A DNA stretch of 44,241 bases from SVTX01 sp045632305 (GCA_045632305.1 JAZQWL010000022.1:1-44241); one strand, 5' to 3'. Positions 17,488-26,412 are shown, numbered from the stretch's first letter. The notes: generated from the sequence alone by a model not told the origin. Numbers and translations are program-made.

Positions 17488-20400
17488 TTAGATTTTCTTT
17501 GTTCCTTCGAAGGAAAGAACTGCGTTACCTGTAAGAGTTACGTTGTCTTCGTAAACGCAAACCGTAAGATCGCCGCCGCGCACCTTGACCGTAATGTCCT
17601 TACCCATCTTACAGAAGCCGTTCTTAACAGCCGCAATCGCCGCCGCGCACGCGCCCGTACCGCAAGCGAGGGTTTCACCCGCGCCGCGCTCCCAAACGCG
17701 CATCTTGATGGTTCTGTCATTAACGATTCTTATAAATTCAACGTTCGTTCTGTCGGGGAAGAGGGGAGAAAATTCGATCTCGGGGCCGATCTTATCAATA
17801 TCAAGATCGTCTACACGGTCAGCAAAGATTACCGTGTGGAGATTACCGAGTAGCATGCAGGTCACGTCGTAATCGTTGCCCGCTACCGTGATGGTCTTGT
17901 TTACAACCTCGCCGTCAACGGGGAAGTCGATGGGAAGCTTGTCCGCGTCAAACGTGTATTTACCCGCTTCAACGGTTACAGAGCCAACCTCTTCATTAGA
18001 AAGAATTGCGTGAACTGCGCGAGGACCGCTCCATGTATCGATCGTGAAGTCTGTTACCTCAACGATTCCGTTGTCATAGAGATACTTTGCAACGCAGCGG
18101 AGAGCGTTTGCGGCAAGCTTGCCTTCACTACCGTCGCTGTTGAATATTCTCATCTTGGAGTCGCTGTGGCTGCTTCTTTCAACGAGGAGAAGACCGTCCG
18201 CGCCAATACCCGTATGTCTGTTACAAAGCTGGAGAGCGAGGGATTCGGGGCAACGGATATTGCCGTCGCGGTTGTCAACTAGAATGTAGTCGTTACCGAG
18301 AGTTTCCATCTTGTAGAACTTGAGGTTCATGCGCTCGCTTCTCATATTGTTAAGGTCGACAAGCTCGGTGTTAAGCTCACTCCATCTGCCTGCAACGGCG
18401 TCTGCAAGAGCGTTTGCCGTGTCAATTGCGGAGAGAACCGCGATATTGAGCTGGATCGCCTTTCTGTGAATGGAGATAAACTCATCAACAGTATTGTCGA
18501 CGATAGCGCCCGTGTAGACGATATAGCTGATCTTACCGCCTTCCATGAGATTCCATACGTCGTCGGATTCGAATACGTTGGGAACTGTGATAACGTCAAT
18601 ACCAAGTCGAGAGATAGAAGCCGCCGTGCCCGCTGTTGCGTAAATCGTCATACCGAGATCGTAGAACTTCTTTGCAACGGAAACGATATCGTTGTAATCG
18701 TGGTCCTCAACCGAGAGGAATACTCCAACGTCTGTATTCTTTTCGGGGTTGATGAGCTTGTAGCCCGCCGCGATAATACCCTTGTAGATCGCTTCGTTGA
18801 GCGTCTTACCGATACCGAGAACTTCACCCGTGGACTTCATTTCGGGGCCGAGCTGTGTATTTACGTCGTTGAGCTTTTCAAAGGAGAATACGGGAACCTT
18901 TACTGCAAAGTAGGGAGGAACCTTGTAAAGACCTGTGCCGTAGCCAAGGTATGCAAGCTTCTTGCCGATCATAACCTTGGATGCAAGATCAACCATAGGA
19001 ACGCCCGTTACCTTACTGATGTAAGGAATCGTACGGGACGCGCGGGGGTTAACCTCGATTACGTAAAGCTCGTTGTTATAGATAAGATACTGGATATTTA
19101 CAAGACCCTTTGTGCCGAGCTTGAGAGCGAGTGTAGTCGAGCAATCAATGATCTTCTGGCGCATAGCGTCTGTGAGATTGTAGGGGGGATAAACTGCGAT
19201 GGAGTCGCCGGAGTGGATACCTGCGCGCTCGATGTGTTCCATAATACCGGGGATGAGAACGTCCTCACCGTCGGAGATTACGTCAACCTCAAGCTCCGTA
19301 CCGCACATATACTTGTCAACGAGAACGGGGTTTTCGATGCCTGTGGAGAGGATCTTGTCCATGTAAGCGATAATATCCTTTTCCTCGTGAGCGATAACCA
19401 TGTTCTGTCCTCCAATAACGTAGGAGGGACGCACCAATACGGGATAGCCGATGTTAGCTGCCGCCTCAAGCGCTTCTTCCTTTGTCATAACACCGACACC
19501 CGAGGGACGCTTGATACCGCATTCTTCAAGGAGTGCTTCGAATCTTGCTCTGTCCTCAGCCATATCAATTCCGTCTGCGGACGTGCCGAGAACGGGGATA
19601 CCCATTTTGTCAAGGAAATTTGTGAGCTTAATAGCCGTCTGACCGCCGAAAGCAACAACGACACCGATGGGCTTTTCAAGCTGAATGATGTCGTAAACGT
19701 CCTCGGGAGTCAAGGGCTCAAAGTAAAGGCGATCCGCAATGTCGAAGTCGGTTGATACTGTTTCGGGGTTGTTGTTGATGATAGCAACGTCGTAGCCCAT
19801 TTCCTTGAGCGCCCATACGCAGTGAACGGAGGAGTAGTCGAATTCGATACCCTGACCGATACGGATAGGGCCTGAACCGAGAACGACAACGGTTTCCTTC
19901 TCGTGATTTAAGAAATACTTTGCCTCGTCGTTTTCAATATCGTCGTGTGTGCCGTAGAAGTAGGGCTTTTCAGCGTCGATCTCGCCCGCGCAGGTGTCAA
20001 CCATCTTGTATGCGGATGCTCTGTGAGAGGGGAGAGTAGCGCCGGAAAGACGCTTGAGCGCGTCATCCGTGTAGCCGAGCTTCTTTGCCTTGATGTACGT
20101 TTCTTCATCCATAGCAGTGCCGGCAAGTGTTGCGAGGTGATCCTCGAATTTTGCAAGTCCCAAAAGCTTTGAGAGGAAGAAACGGTCAATCTTTGTAATT
20201 TCGAAAATATCGTCGATGGATACGCCTGCCTTGAGAGCTTCAAATACTCTGAAAAGACGCATATCGTCAGTCTTCTTGAGGGATTCAAGAGCGTTATCTC
20301 CAAGGAGGGAAACCTTGGGATTGAGTGTGTCAAGACCGATCTCAGCGCCGCGAACTGCCTTCATGAGAGCTTCCTCGAAGGAGGGAGCGATGGACATAAC

Positions 20401-21543
20401 CTCACCTGTCGCCTTCATCTGTGTGCCGAGCTTTCTCTGGGACTGCGCGAACTTATCGAAGGGCCACTTGGGAACCTTGAGTACTACGTAGTCAACCGAG
20501 GGCTCAAAGCAAGCGTACGTCTTGCCCGTAATTTCGTTCTTGATCTCGTCGAGTGTGTAGCCGAGCGCGATCTGTGCGGAAACCTTGGCGATAGGATAAC
20601 CTGTTGCCTTGGACGCAAGAGCGGAGGAACGGGATACACGGGGGTTAACTTCGATTACGGAATACGTATCGGAGTTGGGATCGAGTGCGAACTGACAGTT
20701 ACAACCGCCTTCAATGCCGAGCTCCTCGATAATGTCGAGAGCGGCCGTGCGGAGCATGTCGTATTCTTTCTTTGCGAGTGTAAGGGCGGGAGCGCAAACT
20801 ATGGAGTCACCCGTGTGAACGCCAACGGGGTCGAAGTTTTCCATAGAGCAGATAGCGATCTTGTTGCCTGCGTGGTCACGCATAACCTCAAATTCGATCT
20901 CTTTCCAGCCGTAAATATACTTTTCAACGAGGATCTGTGTGATAGGTGACTGTTCAAGACCGTTTGCAGCAACCTCGTTCATTTCTTCTTCGTTGTAAGC
21001 AACGCCGCCGCCGAAGCCGCCGAGCGTAAATGCAGGACGAATGATTACAGGGTAGCCGATCTTCTTAGCAATTGCCTTGGACTCCTCAAGAGTTGTGGCA
21101 ATATCCGAGGGAACGAGGGGCTGACCGATCTTGATCATCGTGTCCTTGAAAAGCTCTCTGTCCTCTGCCTTGATGATCGCTTCTGCATCCGTGCCGAGAA
21201 GACGAACACCGCGCGCTTCAAGCCAGCCCTCCTTGTGGAGCTGCATAGCGAGAGTAAGACCTGTCTGTCCACCGAGAGTAGCGAGGATGGAGTCGGGCTT
21301 TTCTTTTTCTATAATTCTTTTAACCGTCGCAAGTGTGAGGGGCTCAAGGTAGATCTCGTCCGCCATCGCCTTGTCGGTCATGATGGTTGCGGGGTTGGAG
21401 TTGAGAAGGATGGTTTCGATACCGCGGGACTTGAGAACACGGCACGCCTGCGCGCCTGCGTAGTCAAATTCTGCGGCCTGGCCGATAACGATAGGGCCCG
21501 AACCGATAACTAAAACTTTTTTTATGGATTTATCGAGCGGCAT
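17488..21543 (-). CDS. carB: CarB-DapF fusion: carbamoyl-phosphate synthase large subunit with a degenerate DAP epimerase domain
   Basis: The protein has 1351 residues in one frame. Residues 1 to about 1055 are a full CarB: two ATP-grasp halves (each beginning VLVIGSGP/VVVLGSGP, with EVNPR motifs), an oligomerisation region, and the C-terminal MGS-like allosteric domain (ATAGTAASISRLGI). After a link of about 15 residues a complete 280-residue DapF fold begins at about 1072 (MNLKFYKMETLGNDY). It keeps GIGADGLLLV, NVEFIRI, WERGAGET and the second catalytic Cys (ACGTGACA, residue 1294). The first is lost: the usual CGN is AAN, with Ala1144 at the position of H. influenzae Cys73, and the GNPH motif reads GNLH. 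No ribosome binding site precedes the DapF part. CarB starts one base after the carA stop with GAGGAGAAG, so it is coupled to carA. Confidence 0.95.
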   Translation of the reverse strand: MPLDKSIKKVLVIGSGPIVIGQAAEFDYAGAQACRVLKSRGIETILLNSNPATIMTDKAMADEIYLEPLTLATVKRIIEKEKPDSILATLGGQTGLTLAMQLHKEGWLEARGVRLLGTDAEAIIKAEDRELFKDTMIKIGQPLVPSDIATTLEESKAIAKKIGYPVIIRPAFTLGGFGGGVAYNEEEMNEVAANGLEQSPITQILVEKYIYGWKEIEFEVMRDHAGNKIAICSMENFDPVGVHTGDSIVCAPALTLAKKEYDMLRTAALDIIEELGIEGGCNCQFALDPNSDTYSVIEVNPRVSRSSALASKATGYPIAKVSAQIALGYTLDEIKNEITGKTYACFEPSVDYVVLKVPKWPFDKFAQSQRKLGTQMKATGEVMSIAPSFEEALMKAVRGAEIGLDTLNPKVSLLGDNALESLKKTDDMRLFRVFEALKAGVSIDDIFEITKIDRFFLSKLLGLAKFEDHLATLAGTAMDEETYIKAKKLGYTDDALKRLSGATLPSHRASAYKMVDTCAGEIDAEKPYFYGTHDDIENDEAKYFLNHEKETVVVLGSGPIRIGQGIEFDYSSVHCVWALKEMGYDVAIINNNPETVSTDFDIADRLYFEPLTPEDVYDIIQLEKPIGVVVAFGGQTAIKLTNFLDKMGIPVLGTSADGIDMAEDRARFEALLEECGIKRPSGVGVMTKEEALEAAANIGYPVLVRPSYVIGGQNMVIAHEEKDIIAYMDKILSTGIENPVLVDKYMCGTELEVDVISDGEDVLIPGIMEHIERAGIHSGDSIAVYPPYNLTDAMRQKIIDCSTTLALKLGTKGLVNIQYLIYNNELYVIEVNPRASRTIPYISKVTGVPMVDLASKVMIGKKLAYLGYGTGLYKVPPYFAVKVPVFSFEKLNDVNTQLGPEMKSTGEVLGIGKTLNEAIYKGIIAAGYKLINPEKNTDVGVFLSVEDHDYNDIVSVAKKFYDLGMTIYATAGTAASISRLGIDVITVPNVFESDDVWNLMEGGKISYIVYTGAIVDNTVDEFISIHRKAIQLNIAVLSAIDTANALADAVAGRWSELNTELVDLNNMRSERMNLKFYKMETLGNDYILVDNRDGNIRCPESLALQLCNRHTGIGADGLLLVERSSHSDSKMRIFNSDGSEGKLAANALRCVAKYLYDNGIVEVTDFTIDTWSGPRAVHAILSNEEVGSVTVEAGKYTFDADKLPIDFPVDGEVVNKTITVAGNDYDVTCMLLGNLHTVIFADRVDDLDIDKIGPEIEFSPLFPDRTNVEFIRIVNDRTIKMRVWERGAGETLACGTGACAAAIAAVKNGFCKMGKDITVKVRGGDLTVCVYEDNVTLTGNAVLSFEGTKKI

Positions 21544-21544
21544 A

Positions 21545-22630
21545 TTACTTCTCCTCCTTGTTCTTGAATTCGTCCATGAGAGCTACAAAACGCTCGTACA
21601 TAACGCGGTTGTCGCGTGAGCGCGTCGTTGCCTCGGGTGTGAATTGGCATGTGATGGCAAGCTTTTCTTCGTAGTCAATACCCTCAACCGTGCCGTCGTT
21701 GTGGTTTACGTAACGGATGGATGCAAAGGAGGGAAGTGTCGCGGGAAGAACTGTGTAACGGTGATTCTGAGTCGTGATGTAAACGCGGCCCGTCTTCTTG
21801 TCGCGTACGGGCTGATTGCCGCCGCGGTGACCGTACTTGAGCTTTGCCGTAATAGCGCCCGCAGCTGTTGCGAGGAGCTGATGACCAAGGGAGATTCCAA
21901 AAATGGGAAGCTGACCGAAGATCTTACGGAGCTCGAGTGTGATCTTTATATTGTCCTTGGGGTTACCGGGGCCGTCGGAAAGAACAACACCGTCAAAGTT
22001 ACCCTCAAGAATTGTAGATGCAGGCGTATCTGCAGGGAATACAGTTACGTTGCAGCCCATATTAAGCAAGGAGTCGATAGTAATCTTCTGTGTACCGAAG
22101 TCGTAGAGAGCCACGTTGTACTTTGCGTTGTCGCAGGTGTAAGTCTTGATTTCCTTGGTCGTAACCGACATAACCGCGTTCTCGATCTTGTAGGTAAGCA
22201 CCTCGTCGGGAACGATGGGGTCGGGAAGTGTGTCTGTAATAATAGCATTCATAACGCCGTATTCGCGGATGATCTTTGTAAGCGCGCGGGTATCAACACC
22301 GCAAACGCCGACAACACCGTTCTCGCGGAGCCATGCGTCGATAGTACCCTCGCAACGGTAGTTGGACGGTTCTTCACAGAACTCGCGAACAACGTACGCC
22401 TTGGGATACAGCTTTTTTGATTGCATATCGGCGGGAATAACACCGTAGTTGCCGATAAGGGGGAACGTTCCAACAATGATCTGTCCGTAGTTTGCGGGAT
22501 CAGTCAATGTTTCAAGGTAACCGACAACACCGGTAGTGAAAACTATCTCACCAACCACTCGGTCATCTGCCCCGAATGATCTTCCCTCAAAAACGTGTCC
22601 GTTTTGCAAAATGATGTAGACTTTTTTCAT
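21545..22630 (-). CDS. carA: carbamoyl-phosphate synthase small subunit with inactivated glutaminase site
   Basis: The protein has 361 residues from MKKVYIILQNGHVFEG; AAAGG lies about ten bases upstream, and an in-frame ATG 17 codons earlier looks spurious. The N-terminal CarA domain is normal (GEIVFTTGVVGY, VCGVDTRALTK). The class I amidotransferase fold is present (DGPGNPKD, FGISLGHQLLATAAG, GGNQPV, QFTPEAT), but two of the three catalytic residues have changed: the nucleophile Cys is Ser247 and the His is Thr331, while Glu333 remains. In E. coli, loss of the Cys abolishes glutamine hydrolysis but leaves ammonia-dependent synthesis; animal CPS I carries the same Cys-to-Ser change. So this subunit is probably structural and the enzyme uses free ammonia. 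Confidence 0.93.
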   Translation of the reverse strand: MKKVYIILQNGHVFEGRSFGADDRVVGEIVFTTGVVGYLETLTDPANYGQIIVGTFPLIGNYGVIPADMQSKKLYPKAYVVREFCEEPSNYRCEGTIDAWLRENGVVGVCGVDTRALTKIIREYGVMNAIITDTLPDPIVPDEVLTYKIENAVMSVTTKEIKTYTCDNAKYNVALYDFGTQKITIDSLLNMGCNVTVFPADTPASTILEGNFDGVVLSDGPGNPKDNIKITLELRKIFGQLPIFGISLGHQLLATAAGAITAKLKYGHRGGNQPVRDKKTGRVYITTQNHRYTVLPATLPSFASIRYVNHNDGTVEGIDYEEKLAITCQFTPEATTRSRDNRVMYERFVALMDEFKNKEEK

Positions 22631-22773
22631 AATTCGTCTGCCTTTCCGGAGTAAAAGCTCCAAAGTTTGGGATTTGAACATTACCGCTCGTCGCCATCTG
22701 CCCGATAAACGGTAATTTGATTTATAACGGCAAAATCATTCTACTTTCCCATTATAAATTATTCTTATCTTTA

Positions 22774-22802
22774 ATTATATACTTATCATATATATTTGTC
22801 AA
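22774..22802 (-). promoter_or_regulatory. carAB promoter and leader
   Basis: A perfect TTGACA, 17-base spacer and TATAAT on the minus strand. The leader to carA is about 140 bases. It can fold a TTACCG/CGGTAA stem and a GGAG/CTCC stem, but I see no PyrR-type binding loop or T-tracted attenuator. Confidence 0.85.
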
Positions 22803-22854
22803 GGGAAGAGAAATAAAATGTCAAAAAAAATATGTGGAAAACAGATAAAAAAAT

Positions 22855-22886
22855 ACAAAACGGACGAAAATTTTCGCCCGTTTTGT
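22855..22886 (-). terminator. cca terminator
   Basis: ACAAAACGGGCGAA pairs with its complement with one A/C mismatch, and the minus strand then reads TATTTTTTTATC. It begins two bases past the cca stop and lies head-to-tail with the carA promoter. Confidence 0.75.
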
Positions 22887-22888
22887 AT

Positions 22889-24046
22889 TTATATTTTGCT
22901 TTTAATAAATTCGATCAGATCCTGCTCGTTATTCTTCTCGGGTTGCTCGATGACAAGATTCAGAGCGGCGGCAAGATATGAGCTTATTTTGTGCTTTTCG
23001 ACGCCGAGAGAAATAAGGTGAGTTCCGTTGATGGCAAGGGAAGAAATACTTACGCATGCGCCGCGGGAAATCTCTTTTTCCACAAGGGTTTTAAGCGACA
23101 TTCGACCGCTAAATTCACACACCTCGCGCGCCATGTCCCCGTAGTATCTTATAACCCTTCTTGCCAAAATCTCGCTGTCCTCAAGTCCGTCAAAAATCGG
23201 CTTTTCCATGAGCGCCTTGATGCCCAAAATCTGCTTTTTTGAGAGCTTGAGCGAAGACAGATCAACACCGTCGGTACCCGAGAGAAGCGCCGCCATTCTC
23301 GACTCAAAGGTAGCGGGTACGGTCAGAAGGGAGATTTTCGGCTTTTTGAGTCCCTTGATGACGTAATTTTCAAGTCCTAATTTGAACATGCTTTTGATGC
23401 CCTCATCGGCGCCGCTTGACACGATCATTTTGGCAATTTCAGTCATTTTCCGCTCGATCGAAACGTTTGCAAGACCTTTTTTTGTGATGAATGCCGCGTC
23501 AAAGGTCGCCTTGTCGATCTTAAAGCTGAGCGTTGCCGAAAAACGGAGCGCGCGAAGGATACGGAGCGCGTCCTCGGTAAATCTTTCGCGGGGATTTCCG
23601 ACGCAACGGATGATCCTGTTTTCGATGTCCGAAATGCCGCCAAAGGCGTCGATAAATTCTCCCGACGGATGCGCCGCAATCGCGTTTACCGTAAAATCGC
23701 GTCTTGAGAGATCGTCGCAAATATCCCTTGTAAATTCAACGAAATCGGGGTGTCGGGAATCGGAATATTCGCCCTCGATTCTGTACGTTGTGCATTCGTA
23801 GGTGATGCCGTCGAGAAGCACTGAAACCGTGCCGTGCTTAAGGCCTGTCGGGATGGTTCTGATACCCTCGGAGGCGAAGATTTCGAGCATTTCGTCGGGA
23901 GTCGCCGAGGTCGTAATATCCCAATCGTTCGGTTCTTTTCCCATGATCGAATCGCGTGTGCAACCGCCGACAGCGTACGCAGTTTTGCCACATTTATTTA
24001 AAATTTCAATGATTTTAATCACGTTTTCGGGAAAAACAATTTTCAT
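22889..24046 (-). CDS. cca: CCA tRNA nucleotidyltransferase
   Basis: This enzyme adds or repairs the 3' CCA end of tRNAs. It has 385 residues. The class II polymerase-beta head has the nucleotidyltransferase motif YAVGGCTRDSIMGKEPNDWDI with its two Asp metal ligands, then SRRDFTVNAIA and the RFTEDALRILRALRFSATL motif that separates this family from poly(A) polymerase by context. The C-terminal half is helical, and the HD domain seen in some relatives is not evident. The start has AAGGAG eight bases upstream and a strong promoter about 60 bases upstream; the gene is transcribed alone. Confidence 0.92.
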   Translation of the reverse strand: MKIVFPENVIKIIEILNKCGKTAYAVGGCTRDSIMGKEPNDWDITTSATPDEMLEIFASEGIRTIPTGLKHGTVSVLLDGITYECTTYRIEGEYSDSRHPDFVEFTRDICDDLSRRDFTVNAIAAHPSGEFIDAFGGISDIENRIIRCVGNPRERFTEDALRILRALRFSATLSFKIDKATFDAAFITKKGLANVSIERKMTEIAKMIVSSGADEGIKSMFKLGLENYVIKGLKKPKISLLTVPATFESRMAALLSGTDGVDLSSLKLSKKQILGIKALMEKPIFDGLEDSEILARRVIRYYGDMAREVCEFSGRMSLKTLVEKEISRGACVSISSLAINGTHLISLGVEKHKISSYLAAALNLVIEQPEKNNEQDLIEFIKSKI

Positions 24047-24078
24047 CTTGGCAACTCCTTTCTAATAATTCTGCTTTT

Positions 24079-24107
24079 ATTATACAATAAAGTTTTGATT
24101 AAGTCAA
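24079..24107 (-). promoter_or_regulatory. cca promoter
   Basis: TTGACT, 17-base spacer, TATAAT on the minus strand, about 35 bases upstream of the cca start. Confidence 0.8.
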
Positions 24108-24144
24108 CAGAAAAATGAAGAGCGCGAGCGTATGTCGTGTGCCT

Positions 24145-24165
24145 TACAACTCTGCGCTCTACACT
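24145..24165 (+). repeat. short dispersed repeat fragment
   Basis: TACAACTCTGCGCTCTACACT matches, with two differences and in inverted orientation, the sequence at 41390-41410. It lies between a terminator and the cca promoter, in a stretch with no gene. Confidence 0.5.
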
Positions 24166-24196
24166 AAAAAAGGCGGGAAATCCCGCCTTTTTTTAA
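24166..24196 (-). terminator. terminator of the permuted NlpC/P60-like gene
   Basis: AAAAAGGCGGGA pairs with TCCCGCCTTTTT around a two-to-four-base loop, with a U-run on both strands. The stop codon of the gene overlaps its edge. Confidence 0.85.
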
Positions 24197-24873
24197 TATG
24201 TTGCTTTTTTACGAAATATTTGCGCGACGGTTCTCCCCGTTATGCGAAAATAGTTTTTTATGCTTTTTCCTATTTCCTTACCCGTCAGTTTATCATAATA
24301 CGTAGGACACTCGGGAATATAGCTTACTTTTCCTCTGATGTCGCCCTGATATACGATTTTGTTTTCAAAAATCTCAAGAAAATCGTCGGGACGGTACTTA
24401 CACGGCTTTCCGTCAAGATAACCGAGATCCTTCAGAATATACGACACGAATTCAATGCAGGAAAACGAGTTGCTTACCGCAAAGCCGCCAGTTATGGGGG
24501 TCGTGAAAACCGAATACATATTGTAAAGATATTTAGGGTTATAAAGTCCCTGCTTTATAAATTCGCTTACGCGACCGTATTCCTCTTCGCTTACCCTGAA
24601 CTCGAAAACCGCGATCGGAACGTCATAATTTTTCTTTAAAACGTATCGGTCGAGCGATTCTCTGACTATTCCCGCAAGCAAAAGTCCCGTGTGCTTCGGT
24701 CTTGCGACCGCATAAATGTGATCAAAATCCTCATCAAGAACGATCGCCGCATGATTGTACCGCAGCTTTCCAAACCTCCGGATAAGGCGCGCGAATCCCG
24801 TTTGCGTTCGGGAGATCATAACGTAAATACTTTTTTTGCGGAGAGCTTCGGTCGAATTATTCAAATTTTCCAT
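24193..24873 (-). CDS. permuted NlpC/P60 (papain-like) domain protein
   Basis: The protein has 226 residues. I chose the ATG that begins MENLNNSTEAL because GGAGGTG lies five bases upstream; an ATG eight codons earlier overlaps the stop of the preceding gene by one base but lacks a site. The conserved elements are YNHAAIVLDED (the His) and, later, NSFSCIEFVSYIL (the Cys), the order of circularly permuted NlpC/P60 enzymes of the YiiX/YaeF kind. These are thought to act as amidases or acyl-hydrolases on peptides or lipids. No signal peptide is seen, so it is likely cytoplasmic. It is the second gene of a transcript with the FAD oxidoreductase. Confidence 0.6.
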   Translation of the reverse strand: MENLNNSTEALRKKSIYVMISRTQTGFARLIRRFGKLRYNHAAIVLDEDFDHIYAVARPKHTGLLLAGIVRESLDRYVLKKNYDVPIAVFEFRVSEEEYGRVSEFIKQGLYNPKYLYNMYSVFTTPITGGFAVSNSFSCIEFVSYILKDLGYLDGKPCKYRPDDFLEIFENKIVYQGDIRGKVSYIPECPTYYDKLTGKEIGKSIKNYFRITGRTVAQIFRKKATY

Positions 24874-24896
24874 AAGCACCTCCGCAAGTAAATTCA

Positions 24897-26285
24897 TTAT
24901 TCTACGTCAATATTACAGATCTTGTCGGCAACGAAGAGACCCATAGCACCCGCCTGGGAAAGACCGCGGGTAACACCCGAGCCGTCACCGATCATGTATG
25001 CGCCTTCCATAACCTCGAAGCTGCCGTTATGCTCGGGACGGATGCTGTAATACTTGTTCTCACAGCCGTAGAGGAGCGTATCGTCGTTAGCGGTACCGGG
25101 AGCAACCTTGTCGAGCGCGTAAATGGTTTCAATAATATTTGTAAGCGCGCGGTAGGGAAGCACGATGGAGAGGTCACCGGGATATGCCTTCATGGTAGGA
25201 ATTACAGAGTTTGCGGAGAGACGGTGATCGTTTGTTCTTCTGCCGCGAACGAGGTCGCCGAATCTCTGAACGATAATGTTTCCGTCACCTGCGAAGTTCA
25301 TGTTCTTCGCGATATTTTCCGCGTATTCGGTGGGCTTGTTGAAGTTGCCGTTGAAGTGAATAGAATTGAGGATCGCAAAGTTACAGTTGTCCGTCTTCTT
25401 TTCGGGCTCGGCAAAGCTGTGTCCGTTTGCCGTAATTACGCCGTGGTTGTTTTCAGCGGAAACGAGACCGCCCTGGTTGAAGCAGAACATTCTCGTTCTG
25501 TCCTCAAACGTCTTTGTTCTGTAGTGGATCTTGGGCTCGTAGATCTTCTCGGAGAATTCACGCCAGATGATATCCTTCATCTCAACGCGAACGCCGATAT
25601 CAACGGAGTTTGCATTCATCTTGATGCCGAACTTGTTACAGAAGGAGCTTACAAATTCCGCGCCGCTTCTACCCGTTGCGATAATTATCTTGTCGGCTTC
25701 GATAGTGTCCTCTGCGTTGTGCTTTACTACGTGGAGAACGTACGAGTCGCCTTCCTTGTCAACCGCCTTACATTCAGTGCCCGAGAGCATCGTAACACTG
25801 TTTTCGCGGAGCCAATTGATAAGCGCCTGCATAGTCTTGAAGTTCTTGTCCGTACCGAGGTGACGAACGTTCATATCGAGCAAGCGGAGATTGTTCTGGA
25901 GGCACTTGAGCTTGAGCTCCTCGTTAGAGCGGTAAAGCTCGGGGTAATCATCAGCGAAGGATTCGAGAACGGAATCAACCTCATTTATGTACTTCATGGC
26001 GAGTGTCTCGCCAAGCTCGTCTCCCATATAACCGCCGTAAGCAGTACCTATATTGAATTTACCGTCAGAGAACGCGCCTGCGCCTGCATAACCGCCCGTA
26101 ATGGAGCAGACCTTACAGTGAATGCAAGCTCTGTTGTGTCCTGCGGGGCACTTTCTCTTTTCAAGCTCGTGACCGAGCTCGATGATAGTCACGTCAATTG
26201 TGGGATTGTTTTTCTTTAACTTGTAAGCCGCCATAAGACCGCCTATACCGCCGCCCACGATTGCTACATTTGTCTTCTTCATCAT
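24897..26285 (-). CDS. FAD-dependent oxidoreductase (COG2509-like)
   Basis: The protein has 462 residues. The N-terminal dinucleotide fold is clear (VAIVGGGIGGLMAAYKL, then an acidic end of strand two, TIIELG), and the C-terminal FAD-contact segment is GVTRGLSQAGAMGL. Between them is a Cys-rich loop (CPAGHNRACIHCKVC) leading into GGYAGAGAFSDGKFN, typical of the uncharacterised FAD-dependent dehydrogenases of Clostridia. The cysteines could bind a metal or cluster, but this is not shown. The reaction and partner are unknown. Two ATGs in a row begin the frame, with AGAGGAAAAG upstream. A strong promoter lies upstream and the next gene overlaps its stop by one base. Confidence 0.8.
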   Translation of the reverse strand: MMKKTNVAIVGGGIGGLMAAYKLKKNNPTIDVTIIELGHELEKRKCPAGHNRACIHCKVCSITGGYAGAGAFSDGKFNIGTAYGGYMGDELGETLAMKYINEVDSVLESFADDYPELYRSNEELKLKCLQNNLRLLDMNVRHLGTDKNFKTMQALINWLRENSVTMLSGTECKAVDKEGDSYVLHVVKHNAEDTIEADKIIIATGRSGAEFVSSFCNKFGIKMNANSVDIGVRVEMKDIIWREFSEKIYEPKIHYRTKTFEDRTRMFCFNQGGLVSAENNHGVITANGHSFAEPEKKTDNCNFAILNSIHFNGNFNKPTEYAENIAKNMNFAGDGNIIVQRFGDLVRGRRTNDHRLSANSVIPTMKAYPGDLSIVLPYRALTNIIETIYALDKVAPGTANDDTLLYGCENKYYSIRPEHNGSFEVMEGAYMIGDGSGVTRGLSQAGAMGLFVADKICNIDVE

Positions 26286-26345
26286 TTTTCTTTTCCTCTT
26301 TTTTCTTCATTATAATATGGGGGGACGCATTTTTATCCACTTTAT

Positions 26346-26374
26346 ATTATACACAAAAAATACTGAAATGTCAA
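26346..26374 (-). promoter_or_regulatory. promoter of the FAD oxidoreductase operon
   Basis: TTGACA, 17-base spacer, TATAAT on the minus strand. The gap to the plus-strand mazF start holds no other gene. Confidence 0.85.
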
Positions 26375-26412
26375 GTGGGGCAAGCGGGGAGATATTTTCA
26401 TAAAATAAAAAT

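Noticed and set aside
18466..19755. A 429-codon open frame antisense to carB
   Set aside because: Shadow of the carB coding frame; composition is low-complexity and no start signal or motif is seen. The same holds for long antisense frames over gyrA, gyrB, carA and the FAD oxidoreductase.
22631..22767. Possible PyrR attenuator in the carA leader
   Set aside because: Two short stems can form, but there is no PyrR-type binding loop and no terminator with a U-run before carA.
23443..23991. Arg/Ser-rich open frames within cca, in other phases
   Set aside because: They overlap the well-supported cca frame, lack ribosome binding sites and have the composition of out-of-frame translations.
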